From NCBI RefSeq assembly GCF_002262885.1, contig NZ_NKYF01000001.1, positions 930,001-994,000 of the forward strand: a DNA stretch of 64,000 bases, given 5' to 3'. Below the pieces are notes generated by a model. That model saw only the letters and a list, made by a program, of their open reading frames with translations, did not search any database and had not been told where the DNA came from. The translations under genes were made by a program, and so were the position numbers. Positions within the stretch are counted from its first letter, which is position 1; every line of letters starts with the position of its first letter. This stretch comes from Pseudonocardia sp. MH-G8 (lineage in GTDB: Bacteria > Actinomycetota > Actinomycetes > Mycobacteriales > Pseudonocardiaceae). Below are positions 52,447 through 62,593 of the stretch, one piece after another.

Positions 52447-53487
52447 TCAGATCAAGGTCTTGCGCTCCGCGTAGTGGCACGCCGCCGGGTGGCCCTGGCC
52501 CCGGTCCACCAGTTCCGGGGGCTGCTCCACGCAGGCCGTGCGCTCGGCGTCCGTCAGCTCGTTCGCGAACTTCGGGCAGCGGGTGCGGAACCGGCAGCCG
52601 CTCGGCGGGTTGATCGGGCTCGGGACGTCGCCGATCACGGTGATCCGCTCGCGGGCGCGCTCCTTGCGCGGGTCCGGCAGCGGGATCGCCGAGATCAGCG
52701 CCTGGGTGTACGGGTGGGCGGGACCGGAGAACAGCTGCTCCGCCGTGCCGGTCTCGACGATCGTGCCGAGGTACATCACGGCGATGCGGTCGGCGATGTG
52801 GCGCACGACCGACAGGTCGTGGGAGACGAACAGGTAGGACAGGCCCAGCTCGGACTGCAGCTCGTCGAGCAGGTTGAGCACGCCGGCCTGGATGGAGACG
52901 TCGAGCGCGGACACCGGCTCGTCGAGCACCAGCACCTTGGGCCGCAGCGCGAGCGCCCGGGCAACGCCGATGCGCTGGCGCTGGCCTCCGGAGAACTCGT
53001 GCGGGAACCGGTTGCCGTGCTCGGGCTTGAGCCCGACGGTGCGCAGGAGGTCGCGCACGATGTCGCGGCCGCCATCGGCGTACAGCCCGTGGATGCGCAG
53101 CGGCTCGGCGATGATCTCGCTGACGGGCATGCGCGGGTCGAGCGAGGCGAACGGGTCCTGGAACACGATCTGCAGGTCCCGGCGCAGGGCGCGCATCTGC
53201 GAGCGGGAGAGCGTGGTGAGGTTGCGCCCCTCGTAGTGCACCTCCCCCGCGGTGGCGGCCTGCAGGTTCAGCACCACGCGGGCGGTGGTGCTCTTGCCGC
53301 AGCCGGACTCGCCGACCAGGCCGAGCGTCTCCTGCTCGGCGAGCTCGAACGAGACACCGCAGACGGCGTGCACCTCCCCGACCTGCCGGCGCAGCAGGCC
53401 GCGGGAGCGCACCGGGAAGTGCTTGACGATGTTGCGCACGCTCAGCACGGGCGGGGCCGCGGCGGGTGCGTCCGGGGTGGCGGTCAT
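52447..53487 (-). CDS. Peptide ABC transporter ATPase, second system (DppF type)
   Basis: 346 residues. Walker [10 protein letters not shown], signature [10 protein letters not shown], Walker [14 protein letters not shown]-terminal oligopeptide extension with [24 protein letters not shown] 53487 overlaps the upstream ATPase stop (ATGA). Last gene of a leftward five-gene operon; 20 bases from the convergent ROK stop, where a 5-base CCACG/CGTGG hairpin sits. Confidence 0.93.
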   Translation of the reverse strand: MTATPDAPAAAPPVLSVRNIVKHFPVRSRGLLRRQVGEVHAVCGVSFELAEQETLGLVGESGCGKSTTARVVLNLQAATAGEVHYEGRNLTTLSRSQMRALRRDLQIVFQDPFASLDPRMPVSEIIAEPLRIHGLYADGGRDIVRDLLRTVGLKPEHGNRFPHEFSGGQRQRIGVARALALRPKVLVLDEPVSALDVSIQAGVLNLLDELQSELGLSYLFVSHDLSVVRHIADRIAVMYLGTIVETGTAEQLFSGPAHPYTQALISAIPLPDPRKERARERITVIGDVPSPINPPSGCRFRTRCPKFANELTDAERTACVEQPPELVDRGQGHPAACHYAERKTLI

Positions 53488-54644
53488 GAGTGCTGGTCCT
53501 GCGTGTCGGTGCGGGTGTCGTCGTGGTCGGTGGTCTCGCGCACGAACTCCGCGAGCGCGGCGGCGTCGGTGACGTGCGTCCCGAACAGCTGCCCGGGCTC
53601 GGCGCCCGCCAGCTCACCGGAGAAGTGGCAGGCGGCCGTGTGGTCCGGTCCGGTGGCGGGGGCCAGCGGGGGCTCCACCTCGTCGCACACCTCCTGCGCG
53701 AGCGGGCAGCGCGGTGTGAACGGGCAACCGGGTGGCATGTTGACCAGCGACGGTGGCGCGCCCGGGATCGGGGTGAGCCGCTCGGAGGGTCGGTCGAGCC
53801 GCGGCAGGCTGCCCAGCAGCCCGAGCGTGTAGGGCATGCGCGGGGTGTAGAAGACGTCGTCGGCGCTGCCGCTCTCCACCAGCTTGCCGGCGTACATGAC
53901 CATGACCCGGTCGGCCTGGCCCGCGATCACGCCGAGGTCGTGGGTGATCAGCACCATCGCCGCCCCGGTCTCGCGGCGCGCGGTGTCGAGCGCGTCCATG
54001 ATCTGCGCCTGGACCGTGACGTCCAGCGCCGTGGTCGGCTCGTCGGCGATGATCACGTCGGGGTCGTTGGCCATCGCGATCGCGATCACCACGCGCTGGC
54101 GCATGCCGCCCGACAGCTCGTGCGGGTAGCTGTTCAGCCGTTCCCGCGCGTTGGGGATGCGGACGATCTCCAGCAGCTCGCCGGCCCGCTGCAGCGCCGC
54201 GTCCTTGCTCACGTCGTGGTGCGCGCGCACGGCCTCCGCGATCTGGTACCCCACCGTGTAGACGGGGTTCAGCGACGTCATCGGGTCCTGGAAGATCATC
54301 GCGATCCGGCGGCCCCGGATCTTCGTCAGCGCGGCGTCGGAGGCGCCCAGCAGCTCCTGCTCCCCGAAGCGCACCGACCCGGAGACCTTCGCCGATCCCG
54401 GCAGCAGCCCCATCACCGCCATGGACGTGACCGACTTGCCGGAGCCGGACTCACCGACGATCCCCAGCACCTCGCCGCGGCGCAGCTGGTAGCTCACGCC
54501 GCGCACGGCACGCACGAAGCCGTCGTCGCCGGGGAACCCGACGGTGAGGTCGGCGACCTCCAGCACCACGTCGCCGGACGCGCGCGCCACGTCGCCCTCG
54601 GTCTGCGTGGCGGCGAGCAGATCCTCGCCTCCGCTGCCGGTCAT
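53484..54644 (-). CDS. Peptide ABC transporter ATPase, second system (DppD type)
   Basis: 386 residues, longer than usual. An ~25-residue polar N-terminal leader precedes the domain; Walker [10 protein letters not shown], signature LSGGMRQRV, Walker [13 protein letters not shown], extension [17 protein letters not shown]. It ends in a ~45-residue Asp/Thr/His-rich tail (ending [10 protein letters not shown]) absent from the paralogue at 38415. ATG 54644 overlaps the permease stop (ATGA). Confidence 0.93.
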   Translation of the reverse strand: MTGSGGEDLLAATQTEGDVARASGDVVLEVADLTVGFPGDDGFVRAVRGVSYQLRRGEVLGIVGESGSGKSVTSMAVMGLLPGSAKVSGSVRFGEQELLGASDAALTKIRGRRIAMIFQDPMTSLNPVYTVGYQIAEAVRAHHDVSKDAALQRAGELLEIVRIPNARERLNSYPHELSGGMRQRVVIAIAMANDPDVIIADEPTTALDVTVQAQIMDALDTARRETGAAMVLITHDLGVIAGQADRVMVMYAGKLVESGSADDVFYTPRMPYTLGLLGSLPRLDRPSERLTPIPGAPPSLVNMPPGCPFTPRCPLAQEVCDEVEPPLAPATGPDHTAACHFSGELAGAEPGQLFGTHVTDAAALAEFVRETTDHDDTRTDTQDQHS

Positions 54645-55582
54645 CGGCGCACCTTCGTCTGCTGCGGGTCGAGGGCGTCGCGCAGCCCGTCCCCGATGAA
54701 GTTGATGGTCAGTGCGATGAGAATGATGAACAGTCCCGGGAAGTAGAACAGCCACGGCCGGGTCGTCAGCGCGGTCTGCGCCTCGCTGACCAGCAGGCCC
54801 AGCGACGTGTCCGGCGCGCGCACCCCGAACCCGAGGTAGGACAGCGCGGTCTCCAGCAGGATCGCCACCGCGATGAGGACCGTCGCGTTGACGATGATCG
54901 AGCCGAGGGCGTTGGGCACCAGGTGGCGCAGGATGATCCGGGCGTCGCTGGCACCGAGTGCCTTCGCCGCCTCGATGAACTCCTTCTCCCGCAGCGACAG
55001 GACGACACCGCGGGCCACGCGCGAGACGTAGGCCCAGTACAGGCCCGCGATCACCAGCGAGATCAGCCACCACGAGCCGCCGAAGTTGTGCGCGAGCATC
55101 GCGGCCACCGCGAGCAACGGCAGCGTGAGGATGAGATCGGAGATCCGCATCATCACCGTGTCGAGGGCGCCGCCGAAGTAGCCGGCCACAGCTCCCCAAA
55201 GGGTCCCGACGACCGTCGAGAACACCGCGACACCGAGCGCGATCTGCAACGAGATCTGGGTACCGCGCATGACCTGGGCGAACTGGTCCTTGCCCTGCGC
55301 GTCGGTGCCGAACGGGTGCTCGAGGGACGGCGGGTCGGAGTTGTCGGGGGTGAACACGCCGAAGTCGTGCTTCCAGAGCGCGCCGCCGACGTATGCCAGC
55401 AGCACGAGCAGGACGAACACGACCAGGCTGATCACCGCGAGGCGGTGCTGGAGGAAGCGCCGCAGCACCAGCTGGAGCTGGCTGCGCTCGGCCACCGTGA
55501 ACTCGCGCTCCGGCAACGGGGTCGTCGGGCCCCCGGCAGGCGCCGAGGCCGGCGCGTCGGCGCTGGTCGGGCTCTCAGGCAT
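54641..55582 (-). CDS. Peptide ABC transporter permease, second system (DppC type)
   Basis: 313 residues. N-terminal Ala/Pro-rich tail (1-45) then six helices. HPFGTDAQGKDQFAQVMRGT is the OppC_N signature and EAAKALGASDARIILRHLVPN the EAA loop. ATG 55582 overlaps the partner permease by 8 bases. Confidence 0.91.
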   Translation of the reverse strand: MPESPTSADAPASAPAGGPTTPLPEREFTVAERSQLQLVLRRFLQHRLAVISLVVFVLLVLLAYVGGALWKHDFGVFTPDNSDPPSLEHPFGTDAQGKDQFAQVMRGTQISLQIALGVAVFSTVVGTLWGAVAGYFGGALDTVMMRISDLILTLPLLAVAAMLAHNFGGSWWLISLVIAGLYWAYVSRVARGVVLSLREKEFIEAAKALGASDARIILRHLVPNALGSIIVNATVLIAVAILLETALSYLGFGVRAPDTSLGLLVSEAQTALTTRPWLFYFPGLFIILIALTINFIGDGLRDALDPQQTKVRR

Positions 55583-56555
55583 AGCGGATCCTGGGGTCGA
55601 GGACGGCGTAGAGCAGGTCGGCGATGAGGTTGAACCCGATGACCACCGTGGCCGTCACGAGCAGCCACGCCATCACGACGTAGGTGTCGTTCGCGCGGAT
55701 CGCGGTGAGCAGCAGGTCGCCCATCCCCCGCCACTGGAACACCGTCTCGGTGACCACGGCGCCACTGATGATGGCGGCGAGGTCCAACGCGGTGACCGTG
55801 GTGAGCGGGATCAGCGCGTTGCGCAGCGCGTGCTTGACCATGACCCGCCGCCGCGACAGCCCCTTCGCCCGCGCCAGGCGGACGTAGTCGCTGTTCATCA
55901 CCTCGAGCATCGCGGCCCGCTGGTAGCGGCTCCAGGCCGCGTAGGAGATCAGGGCGAGCGAGATCGTCGGGAGGATCATGTGCCCGACGACGTCGCCGAG
56001 GTAGGGCCAGAAATCCTCGGGCGGGTTCACCGAGCTGTCGCCGATCGTGTAGACGATCTGCTCGTCGACGGCGTTGTTGAAGTCGATCCCCGCCTGCTTG
56101 AGCAGGATCGCGAGCCAGAACGACGGCATCGCGAGGAAGAGGAAACCGAGGAACGTCGCCGTGTAGTCGGTCTTGGAGTACTGCTTGACCGCGCTGATCA
56201 CACCGATCACGACGGCGAGCACCAGCGCCACCAGCATCGCGACGACGATCAGCCGCATCGTGATGACGAACCGGCCCGCGACCTCGGTGCCGATGTCGAG
56301 GTTCGAGTTCACCGACGGCCCGAAGTCACCCGTGAAGATGCCCGTGAGCCACGTCCAGTAGCGCTGGAGCAGCGGCTCGTCCAGCCGCAGCCGCTCGGTC
56401 TCCAGCGCGATCACCTGGGGTGGCGGCGGAGGGTTGCGGAAGAGCAGGTCGTTCAGCGGGTTGCCCGACAGTGACGCGAGCATGAAGACCACGAACGTGG
56501 AGATCAGCAGAATCGGGACGGAGACCGCGATCCGGCGCAGTGCGAAGGCGAGCAT
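55575..56555 (-). CDS. Peptide ABC transporter permease, second system (DppB type)
   Basis: 326 residues. First helix about 8-30; the remaining five lie between 100 and 320. The large loop after helix 1 (LNDLLFRNPPPPPQVIALETERL) includes a pentaproline. EAA loop RLARAKGLSRRRVMVKHALRN. ATG 56555. A hairpin (56620-56669) separates it from the binding-protein gene. Confidence 0.91.
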   Translation of the reverse strand: MLAFALRRIAVSVPILLISTFVVFMLASLSGNPLNDLLFRNPPPPPQVIALETERLRLDEPLLQRYWTWLTGIFTGDFGPSVNSNLDIGTEVAGRFVITMRLIVVAMLVALVLAVVIGVISAVKQYSKTDYTATFLGFLFLAMPSFWLAILLKQAGIDFNNAVDEQIVYTIGDSSVNPPEDFWPYLGDVVGHMILPTISLALISYAAWSRYQRAAMLEVMNSDYVRLARAKGLSRRRVMVKHALRNALIPLTTVTALDLAAIISGAVVTETVFQWRGMGDLLLTAIRANDTYVVMAWLLVTATVVIGFNLIADLLYAVLDPRIRYA

Positions 56556-56619
56556 TCAAGGCTTCCGGATGGTCGGGCAGGTTCGCGCTCGTGGCGCGCC
56601 GGCATCAACGGGGAGCGTA

Positions 56620-56669
56620 CCCGGGCCGAGGGGGACCGGCGCGGTAGCGCCATCCCCCTCGGCCCCGGG
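56620..56669 (-). terminator. Large hairpin between binding-protein and permease genes
   Basis: Arms 56620-56635 and 56653-56669 pair over 16 bases with one bulged G; a 5-base inner stem (GGCGC/GCGCC) sits in the loop. It starts 5 bases after the binding-protein stop and fits differential expression of that gene. Confidence 0.65.
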
Positions 56670-56674
56670 CCGCG

Positions 56675-58426
56675 TCACTCGGCGCGGAGACCCCACTCCT
56701 CGATGTTGTAGGTCGGGCTGTCCAGCGAGGAGTTGTTGCGCACGTTCGCGACGTTGTCCTGCACCGCCACGAACGTCGGCTTCTGGTACAGCGGCAGCAC
56801 GTAGGAGTCCTCGGCCATCATCCGGTTGGACTCGTTGAGCTGCTCGCGGGCCTGCGCGATGTCCGTGGACGCCCCCGCCTGGCCGATCAGCGCATCGACC
56901 TCCGGGTTGGAGTACTGGCCGAAGTTGCTCCCCGAACCGGTCGTCCAGTTCTGGCCTGCGTTCGAGAACGGGTACGGCGAAGCCACCCACGCGTAGGTCA
57001 TGATGTCGTAGTCACCGGAGGCGAGCGTGCCGCCGAGGTCGTCGGTCGGCACGAGCTCCACGGTGATGCCCAGCGGCCGCACGTAGCTGGCGAACAGCTC
57101 GTTCTGAGCGGTGCGGATGGGGTTGCCGGCCGTGGTCCGGATCCGGAAGGTGGGCACGACCTGGCCGTCCGGGGTGGTCAGCTGCTGGCCCTCTGCCACG
57201 TTGGTGTAGCCGGCTTCCGTCAGGATCTGACGGGCCCGCTCGACGTCACCGCTGCCCTGCTCGGCCGGGAGGACGTCCTCGTACCCCTCCTGGTTGGTGA
57301 CGAAGTTGTGGTTGCGCAGCGGCGTGACCTCGTCGTTGAACTGACCGACGGTCTTGTCGATGATGTCCTGCACGTTGACCGCGGTGAACATCGCGTCGCG
57401 CAGCGGCTCGTCGGCCAGGAACGGGTTGGCGAGGTTGAGGTCGAAGTGCTCCCAGGTCAGGCCCAGGCCCTGGTACTGCGAGACGCCCGGGATGTTCTCG
57501 ACCTGCTGCACGAGGTCCACCTGCGGCTGCGGGTAGATCACCTGCACCTCGTTGTTCTGCAGGGCGATCGGCTCCTGCGTGGCGTCGGTGATGACCCGGA
57601 AGACCACCTGCTCGAGCTTCGGCTTCGTCTCGCCGTACCACTGCGGGTTGGGCACGACCGTCAGCGCGACGTTCTGCTCCCAGTTCTCGATCTGGTACGC
57701 GCCACCGCTGTAGGTCGGCACGGTGGCCCCGAGTGCGGTGAATCCGGCCGCCAGCCCCTCCGGGGTGTTGAGGTCACCGGCCTGCGCGGCGACGTGCGCC
57801 GGGTACATCGGGGTGGAAGAGCCCCACACGCCCTCCCAGTCGGTGTAGGGCTGGGAGTAGGTGACGGTCACGGTCTTGCCGTCCGCGGAGCCGGTGACGG
57901 ACTCGATCCGGTCGTACCCGCTGGTCGACGCGACCGCGCACTCCGGGCAGTCGCGCCCGTTCTGGACCTTCCAGTTGAAGATGAAGTCCTCGGCGCTGAT
58001 CGGCGTGCCGTCGTTCCAGGTGGCATCCGGCTGGATCACGTACTCGATGACCTGCGGGCTCTCGCTGGTCATCGTGGCCGACGCGAGCAGGTCCTCGTTC
58101 ATGGCGGAGGTGAGGTCGGGCTCGGTGTAGTACGTGTACGGCAGGACGCTCTTGAGCGCGAGTGCCGTCTCGAGCACGTTGCCCTCGGCGGACAGGACGT
58201 TCCAGTTCTGGATGTCCTTCTCCATGGCGAACGTGATCGCCCCGCCCTGCTGGAGCTGGTCCGCCGGCACCGCGTTGCAGGTGTTCGGATCGGTGGCGCA
58301 GTCCGCGTACACACCGCCCTCGGAGGCGTCACCACCACCGCCATCGCCACCGCCGCCGCAGGCCGCGAGCACCATCGTCGCCGCAGCACCGATCGCGGCG
58401 AGCGAAGCAGCCCTCGATCTCCTCAT
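56675..58426 (-). CDS. Peptide ABC transporter substrate-binding lipoprotein, second system
   Basis: 583 residues. Lipobox VLAAC (about 23) followed by a Gly/Asp-rich linker, then family 5 binding fold: WNDGTPISAEDFIFNWKVQNG, and SGGAYQIENWEQNVAL. AGGAAG precedes ATG 58426. It stands first in the leftward operon next to lpqW and typA. In Streptomyces coelicolor, from memory, the BldK oligopeptide importer occupies a similar place near typA, so a BldK-like peptide-signal importer is an attractive but unproven reading. Confidence 0.92.
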   Translation of the reverse strand: MRRSRAASLAAIGAAATMVLAACGGGGDGGGGDASEGGVYADCATDPNTCNAVPADQLQQGGAITFAMEKDIQNWNVLSAEGNVLETALALKSVLPYTYYTEPDLTSAMNEDLLASATMTSESPQVIEYVIQPDATWNDGTPISAEDFIFNWKVQNGRDCPECAVASTSGYDRIESVTGSADGKTVTVTYSQPYTDWEGVWGSSTPMYPAHVAAQAGDLNTPEGLAAGFTALGATVPTYSGGAYQIENWEQNVALTVVPNPQWYGETKPKLEQVVFRVITDATQEPIALQNNEVQVIYPQPQVDLVQQVENIPGVSQYQGLGLTWEHFDLNLANPFLADEPLRDAMFTAVNVQDIIDKTVGQFNDEVTPLRNHNFVTNQEGYEDVLPAEQGSGDVERARQILTEAGYTNVAEGQQLTTPDGQVVPTFRIRTTAGNPIRTAQNELFASYVRPLGITVELVPTDDLGGTLASGDYDIMTYAWVASPYPFSNAGQNWTTGSGSNFGQYSNPEVDALIGQAGASTDIAQAREQLNESNRMMAEDSYVLPLYQKPTFVAVQDNVANVRNNSSLDSPTYNIEEWGLRAE

Positions 58427-58652
58427 GGACTTCCTGACCTCTCTCTGCTGGACCGCCCGGGTCGGGGCCCACGTCCACGTCGACGGACCCGGACCATGTC
58501 GTCGGCCGGGCGCACCGACCCACGGCACGGTAGGAACCGCGATCGCGCGCGTCATCGGAGCCCAGCCGATCGTGACCAAAGGGTGACCGGGTCCGAACAC
58601 CGCGCTACGCCGTAGTTACCTTGCGGTAACATGCCACGCCCGCGGAATTCTG

Positions 58653-60509
58653 TCACCCCGTCGTCGGGCGCCATTTCTCGGCACCGGTGACCGGGCCCGA
58701 CACCAGCGGACCGGGCCCGACGCCCGTCACGGCGTCCGCGGCGGGCGTGCTCACCACGAGCGAGACCGGCTGGAACAGCGGCAGCACCGGCAGCTGCGCC
58801 CACAGCACCTGCTCCACGGCAGGGGCCGTCTCGGGGCGCGGCGTCGCCGACACCAGCTCGTCGAGCGCGGGCTGCAACGACGGCAGGCAGAAGCCGGTGG
58901 GCGGCCGCGGCGGGTCGGGCACCAGCGTCGTGGGGGCCGGGCAACCGTAGTCCGAGGCGAGCTCCGTGCCGGGGTCTCCGCCGACGGTGCGCGGCAGGAC
59001 CATCAGGTCGACCTCGACACCGCCGGTCGGGGTCGGCACCGGAGCGCTCGTCGGGCTCGGCGTCGGGGTCGCCATCGGGGTCGGCGGCGCCGCGGTGCCC
59101 TCCGGCGCCTCGGCGGGCTGCCCGGGGGTGTCGGCGGGCGGCGCACCGGACGGGGTCCTCGACGGCGCCGGCGTGGGCGACGGGCTCGGCGGCACGGGCG
59201 GCACCGCGGCCTGGCCCAACAGCTCCACGGCCGTGGGCGCCACGAGCGTGACGTCGATCCCCGCCTCGTCGAGCTGAGCGGCGACCAGGCGCGCCACCTC
59301 GACGTCCTCGGGACGCTCGGCCGCGGCGCCGAGCACCAGCGAGACCGGTGCGCCGTTGCGGGCCCACCGGCCCGTGGTGAGGTCGCGGCTCCAGCCCGCG
59401 CTCGCGAGCAGCTGCGCCGCCGTGGCGGGATCGGGGTGCACCGGAGCGTCCGGCGGCGCCGTGGAGGCGTACCCCGGCTGGGACGGCGCCAGGCCGAAGG
59501 CGTCGGCGGGCAGCGCCTCGGGGGCGACCTCGGCGCGGATCGCCTCGCGGTCCACCAGCATCGCGACGCCGCGCCGCACCCGCGCGTCCGCGAGCGGGCC
59601 CCCGTCGTAGCGCATGCCCAGCTGCGTGACGGTGGGTTGCGGCGCCAGTTGCAGGCGCGGCGCGGGCTGCAGTCCGCCGAGCGCGGTGCGGATGTCGGGC
59701 TCCGCCTCCGGGAGCGCGACGTCCACGTCGCCCGCCGCGAGCGCCGAGGGCAGCACGTCGGGCTCCATGCGGCGCAGCACGAGCTGGTCGAGCACCGCGG
59801 GCGTGTCCCAGTACAGGTCGTTGCGGGCGACCACCACCTCGCCGCGGGCGCGGTCGACGGTCACGATGCGGAACGGGCCGCCCGAGGCCGGCAGGCCGTT
59901 GGTGAGCGCACCCACCCAGGAGCCGGGCGCGTCCTTCAGGATGTGGGCCGGCAGCAGGTCCGAGAACAGGTGCTGCCAGGCGGGGTAGGGCTGGGAGAAC
60001 ACCACGTCCACGGCCTTGCCGCCGGCTCGCGAGCGGACCTCCGTGATCAGCTGGTAGCCGGCCGCGTCAGCGACGCCGGGCTCGCTGCGCATCCGCTCCC
60101 ACAGGTAGACGAAGTCCTCGGCGGCGATCGGCGCGTTCGACGACCAGGACGCCTCGAGGTTGAGCTCGTAGCTCACCGTGAACGGCTCGCTGGCGACGAC
60201 CTCCGCGCTGGTGGCGATCGTCGGGTCCAGGTGCATCGTGCCCTCGGCGTCGGCCGTGAACACCGACGGCAGCACCAGGGTGGCCAGCGCCGTGGTGACC
60301 GGCGACTGGTGCGCGAGCAGGTGCGGGTTGAACCCCGCTCCGATGTCGTCGACCCCCACGACCAGCTGGGTGGGCTCCGGACGCGGCGCCGGAGCCGGCT
60401 GGTCCGGCGGGGGCGTCACGGGCGAGTTCGTACAGCCCGCGAGCACCACCGCCAGCGCCAGGACGACCGCCATCCGCGCAGGACGAACCGACATCCTCAC
60501 CCTGGTCAT
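58653..60509 (-). CDS. lpqW: LpqW-like lipoprotein (family 5 solute-binding fold)
   Basis: 618 residues. Lipoprotein signal (lipobox VLAGC, Cys about 26) and the class C binding protein fold (SSNAPIAAEDFVYLWERM, PASGGPFRIVTVDRARGEV). Mycobacterial LpqW (Rv1166, beside typA) controls PIM/LAM branching rather than transporting peptides, and no permease genes accompany this copy. A ~65-residue Pro/Thr/Ala-rich insert (about 455-520) interrupts the second lobe. ATG 60509 is chosen because TACGGT lies 6 bases upstream (leaderless); ATG 60494 is possible. The downstream region has no hairpin. Confidence 0.85.
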   Translation of the reverse strand: MTRVRMSVRPARMAVVLALAVVLAGCTNSPVTPPPDQPAPAPRPEPTQLVVGVDDIGAGFNPHLLAHQSPVTTALATLVLPSVFTADAEGTMHLDPTIATSAEVVASEPFTVSYELNLEASWSSNAPIAAEDFVYLWERMRSEPGVADAAGYQLITEVRSRAGGKAVDVVFSQPYPAWQHLFSDLLPAHILKDAPGSWVGALTNGLPASGGPFRIVTVDRARGEVVVARNDLYWDTPAVLDQLVLRRMEPDVLPSALAAGDVDVALPEAEPDIRTALGGLQPAPRLQLAPQPTVTQLGMRYDGGPLADARVRRGVAMLVDREAIRAEVAPEALPADAFGLAPSQPGYASTAPPDAPVHPDPATAAQLLASAGWSRDLTTGRWARNGAPVSLVLGAAAERPEDVEVARLVAAQLDEAGIDVTLVAPTAVELLGQAAVPPVPPSPSPTPAPSRTPSGAPPADTPGQPAEAPEGTAAPPTPMATPTPSPTSAPVPTPTGGVEVDLMVLPRTVGGDPGTELASDYGCPAPTTLVPDPPRPPTGFCLPSLQPALDELVSATPRPETAPAVEQVLWAQLPVLPLFQPVSLVVSTPAADAVTGVGPGPLVSGPVTGAEKWRPTTG

Positions 60510-60515
60510 GCCCCC

Positions 60516-60521
60516 ACCGTA
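60516..60521 (-). promoter_or_regulatory. -10 box of leaderless lpqW
   Basis: TACGGT on the minus strand, 6 bases before ATG 60509; this favours the upstream of two close ATGs. Confidence 0.5.
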
Positions 60522-60562
60522 TGGAGCAGCCACCACCCGGCCGGGGCCGGGGGGTACATGCG

Positions 60563-62488
60563 TCAGCGCGGGTTGCGCGCCCGGGCACGCTGACGGTTGC
60601 GGGTGTGCGAGTCGAGCTCGACCTTGCGGATCCGCACCGACTCGGGCGTGACCTCGACGCACTCGTCGTTGGCGCAGAACTCCAGCGCCTGCTCGAGGTT
60701 CAGCACGGTCGGCGGGGTGAGCTTCACCAGCTCCTCGCTGGTGGACTTCCGCATGTTCGTGAGCTTCTTCTCGCGGCAGATGTTGACCTCGAGGTCCTCG
60801 CCGCGGGTGTACTCGCCGATGACCATCCCGCTGTAGGTCATCGTGCCGGGGCCGATGAACAGCACACCGCGGTCGGCGAGCTGCTCCACCGCGTACCCGG
60901 TGACCGGGCCGGAACGGTCGGAGATCAGCGATCCCCGCAGCCGGGTGTTCAGCTCGCCCACCCAGGGGCCGTAGCCGTCGAAGACGTGGCTGACGATGCC
61001 CGCACCGCGGGTGATCGTCAGGAACTCCGTGCGGAAACCGATCAGGCCGCGCGAGGGCACCCGGTAGTCCATCCGGACGCGGTTGTCGCCGTGCATCAGG
61101 TTGATGAGCTCGCCCTTGCGGCCCGCCAGCAGCTGGGTGACGGCGCCGAGGTAGTCGGTGGGCACGTCGGCCGAGAGCTGCTCGAACGGCTCGTGCACCT
61201 TGCCGTCGATGGTGCGGGTGACGACCTCGGGCTTGCCGACGGTCATCTCGAAGCCCTCGCGGCGCATCGTCTCCACGAGGATGGCCAGCGCGAGCTCTCC
61301 GCGGCCCTGCACCTCCCACGAGTCGGGACGCACGGTGGGCAGCACCCGCAGGCTCACGTTGCCGATCAGCTCGGCGTCGAGCCGGTTCTTCACCTGCCGG
61401 GCGGTGAGCTTGTTGCCCGGGTGGGGGTCGCGGCCGACCAGCGGGGAGGTGTTGATGCCGATGGTGACCGAGATGGCCGGCTCGTCCACGTGGATGCGCG
61501 GCAGCGGCACCGGGTTCTCCGGGTCGGCGAGGGTGTCGCCGATGGTGACGTCGGGGATGCCCGCCACGGCCACCAGGTCTCCGGCGGAGGCCGAGTCGGC
61601 CGGCACGCGGGTGAGGGCCTCGGTGCGCAGCAGTTCGGTGATCTTGACGCGGGTGACCTTGCCGTCGGCGGTGCACCAGCCGACCTGCTGGCCCCGGCGG
61701 ATCACGCCCGCGCGCACCCGGCACAGCGCGATGCGCCCGAGGAACGTGGACGCGTCGAGGTTGGTGACGTGCGCCTGCAGCGGCGCGTCGGGGTCGTCGG
61801 CGGGCGGCGGGACGGTGTCGGTGATCACGTCGAACAGCGACTCGAGGCCCGGCTCGTCGGGCAGCTCTCCGTCGGCGGGACGGTTGCGGCTGGCGCGCCC
61901 GGCCCGGCCGCTGGCGTAGACGACGGGGAGGTCGAGCAGCTGCCCCGTGACGGTCTCGCCCAGCTCGAGCTCGTCGGCCAGCTCCAGGAGCAGCTCGAGG
62001 CTCTCGTCGACGACCTCGGCGCAGCGGGCGTCCGGCCGGTCGGTCTTGTTGACCACCAGCACCACCGGCAGGCCGGCGGCGAGGGTCTTGCGGAGCACGA
62101 ACCGCGTCTGCGGGAGCGGGCCCTCGCTGGCGTCGACGAGCAGCACGACGCCGTCGACCATGGACAGGCCGCGCTCGACCTCGCCACCGAAATCGGCGTG
62201 GCCCGGGGTGTCGACCACGTTGAGGGTCATCCCGTGCCAGTCGATCGCCGTGTGCTTGGCGAGGATGGTGATGCCCTTCTCGCGCTCGAGGTCGCCGGAG
62301 TCCATGACCCGGTCGACGACGGCGGAGCGCTCCCCGAATGCGCCGGAGGCGCGGAGCATGGCGTCGACGAGAGTGGTCTTGCCGTGGTCGACGTGGGCGA
62401 CGATGGCGACGTTGCGCAGCGGCCCGGCCGCACCGCGGGCCGCGCCGGACCGTTGGGCGGGTGCCGCGATGGTGGATGCTGTGCTCAC
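60563..62488 (-). CDS. typA: Ribosome-associated GTPase TypA/BipA
   Basis: 641 residues. EF-G-like translational GTPase: G1 VAHVDHGKTTL (about 30-40), switch I REKGITILAKHT, G3 DTPGHADFGGE, G4 NKTD, then domain II, EF-G domain III/V homologues and the TypA-specific C-terminus (about 500-630; REKKLTNMRKSTSEE). Needed for 50S assembly under cold or stress in other bacteria. GTG 62488; TACCGT is 5 bases upstream and there is no clear ribosome site. Same neighbour as in M. tuberculosis (Rv1165). Confidence 0.95.
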   Translation of the reverse strand: MSTASTIAAPAQRSGAARGAAGPLRNVAIVAHVDHGKTTLVDAMLRASGAFGERSAVVDRVMDSGDLEREKGITILAKHTAIDWHGMTLNVVDTPGHADFGGEVERGLSMVDGVVLLVDASEGPLPQTRFVLRKTLAAGLPVVLVVNKTDRPDARCAEVVDESLELLLELADELELGETVTGQLLDLPVVYASGRAGRASRNRPADGELPDEPGLESLFDVITDTVPPPADDPDAPLQAHVTNLDASTFLGRIALCRVRAGVIRRGQQVGWCTADGKVTRVKITELLRTEALTRVPADSASAGDLVAVAGIPDVTIGDTLADPENPVPLPRIHVDEPAISVTIGINTSPLVGRDPHPGNKLTARQVKNRLDAELIGNVSLRVLPTVRPDSWEVQGRGELALAILVETMRREGFEMTVGKPEVVTRTIDGKVHEPFEQLSADVPTDYLGAVTQLLAGRKGELINLMHGDNRVRMDYRVPSRGLIGFRTEFLTITRGAGIVSHVFDGYGPWVGELNTRLRGSLISDRSGPVTGYAVEQLADRGVLFIGPGTMTYSGMVIGEYTRGEDLEVNICREKKLTNMRKSTSEELVKLTPPTVLNLEQALEFCANDECVEVTPESVRIRKVELDSHTRNRQRARARNPR

Positions 62489-62593
62489 ACTTCACGGTAG
62501 CCTGTGCGCCGGGGCGCCCTGCCGCCGGAGTGAGGACAGCCTCACCTGGAACCGGCGGTAGAAGGCCCGTTCCGGGCCCTTCAGTGGTGCATA

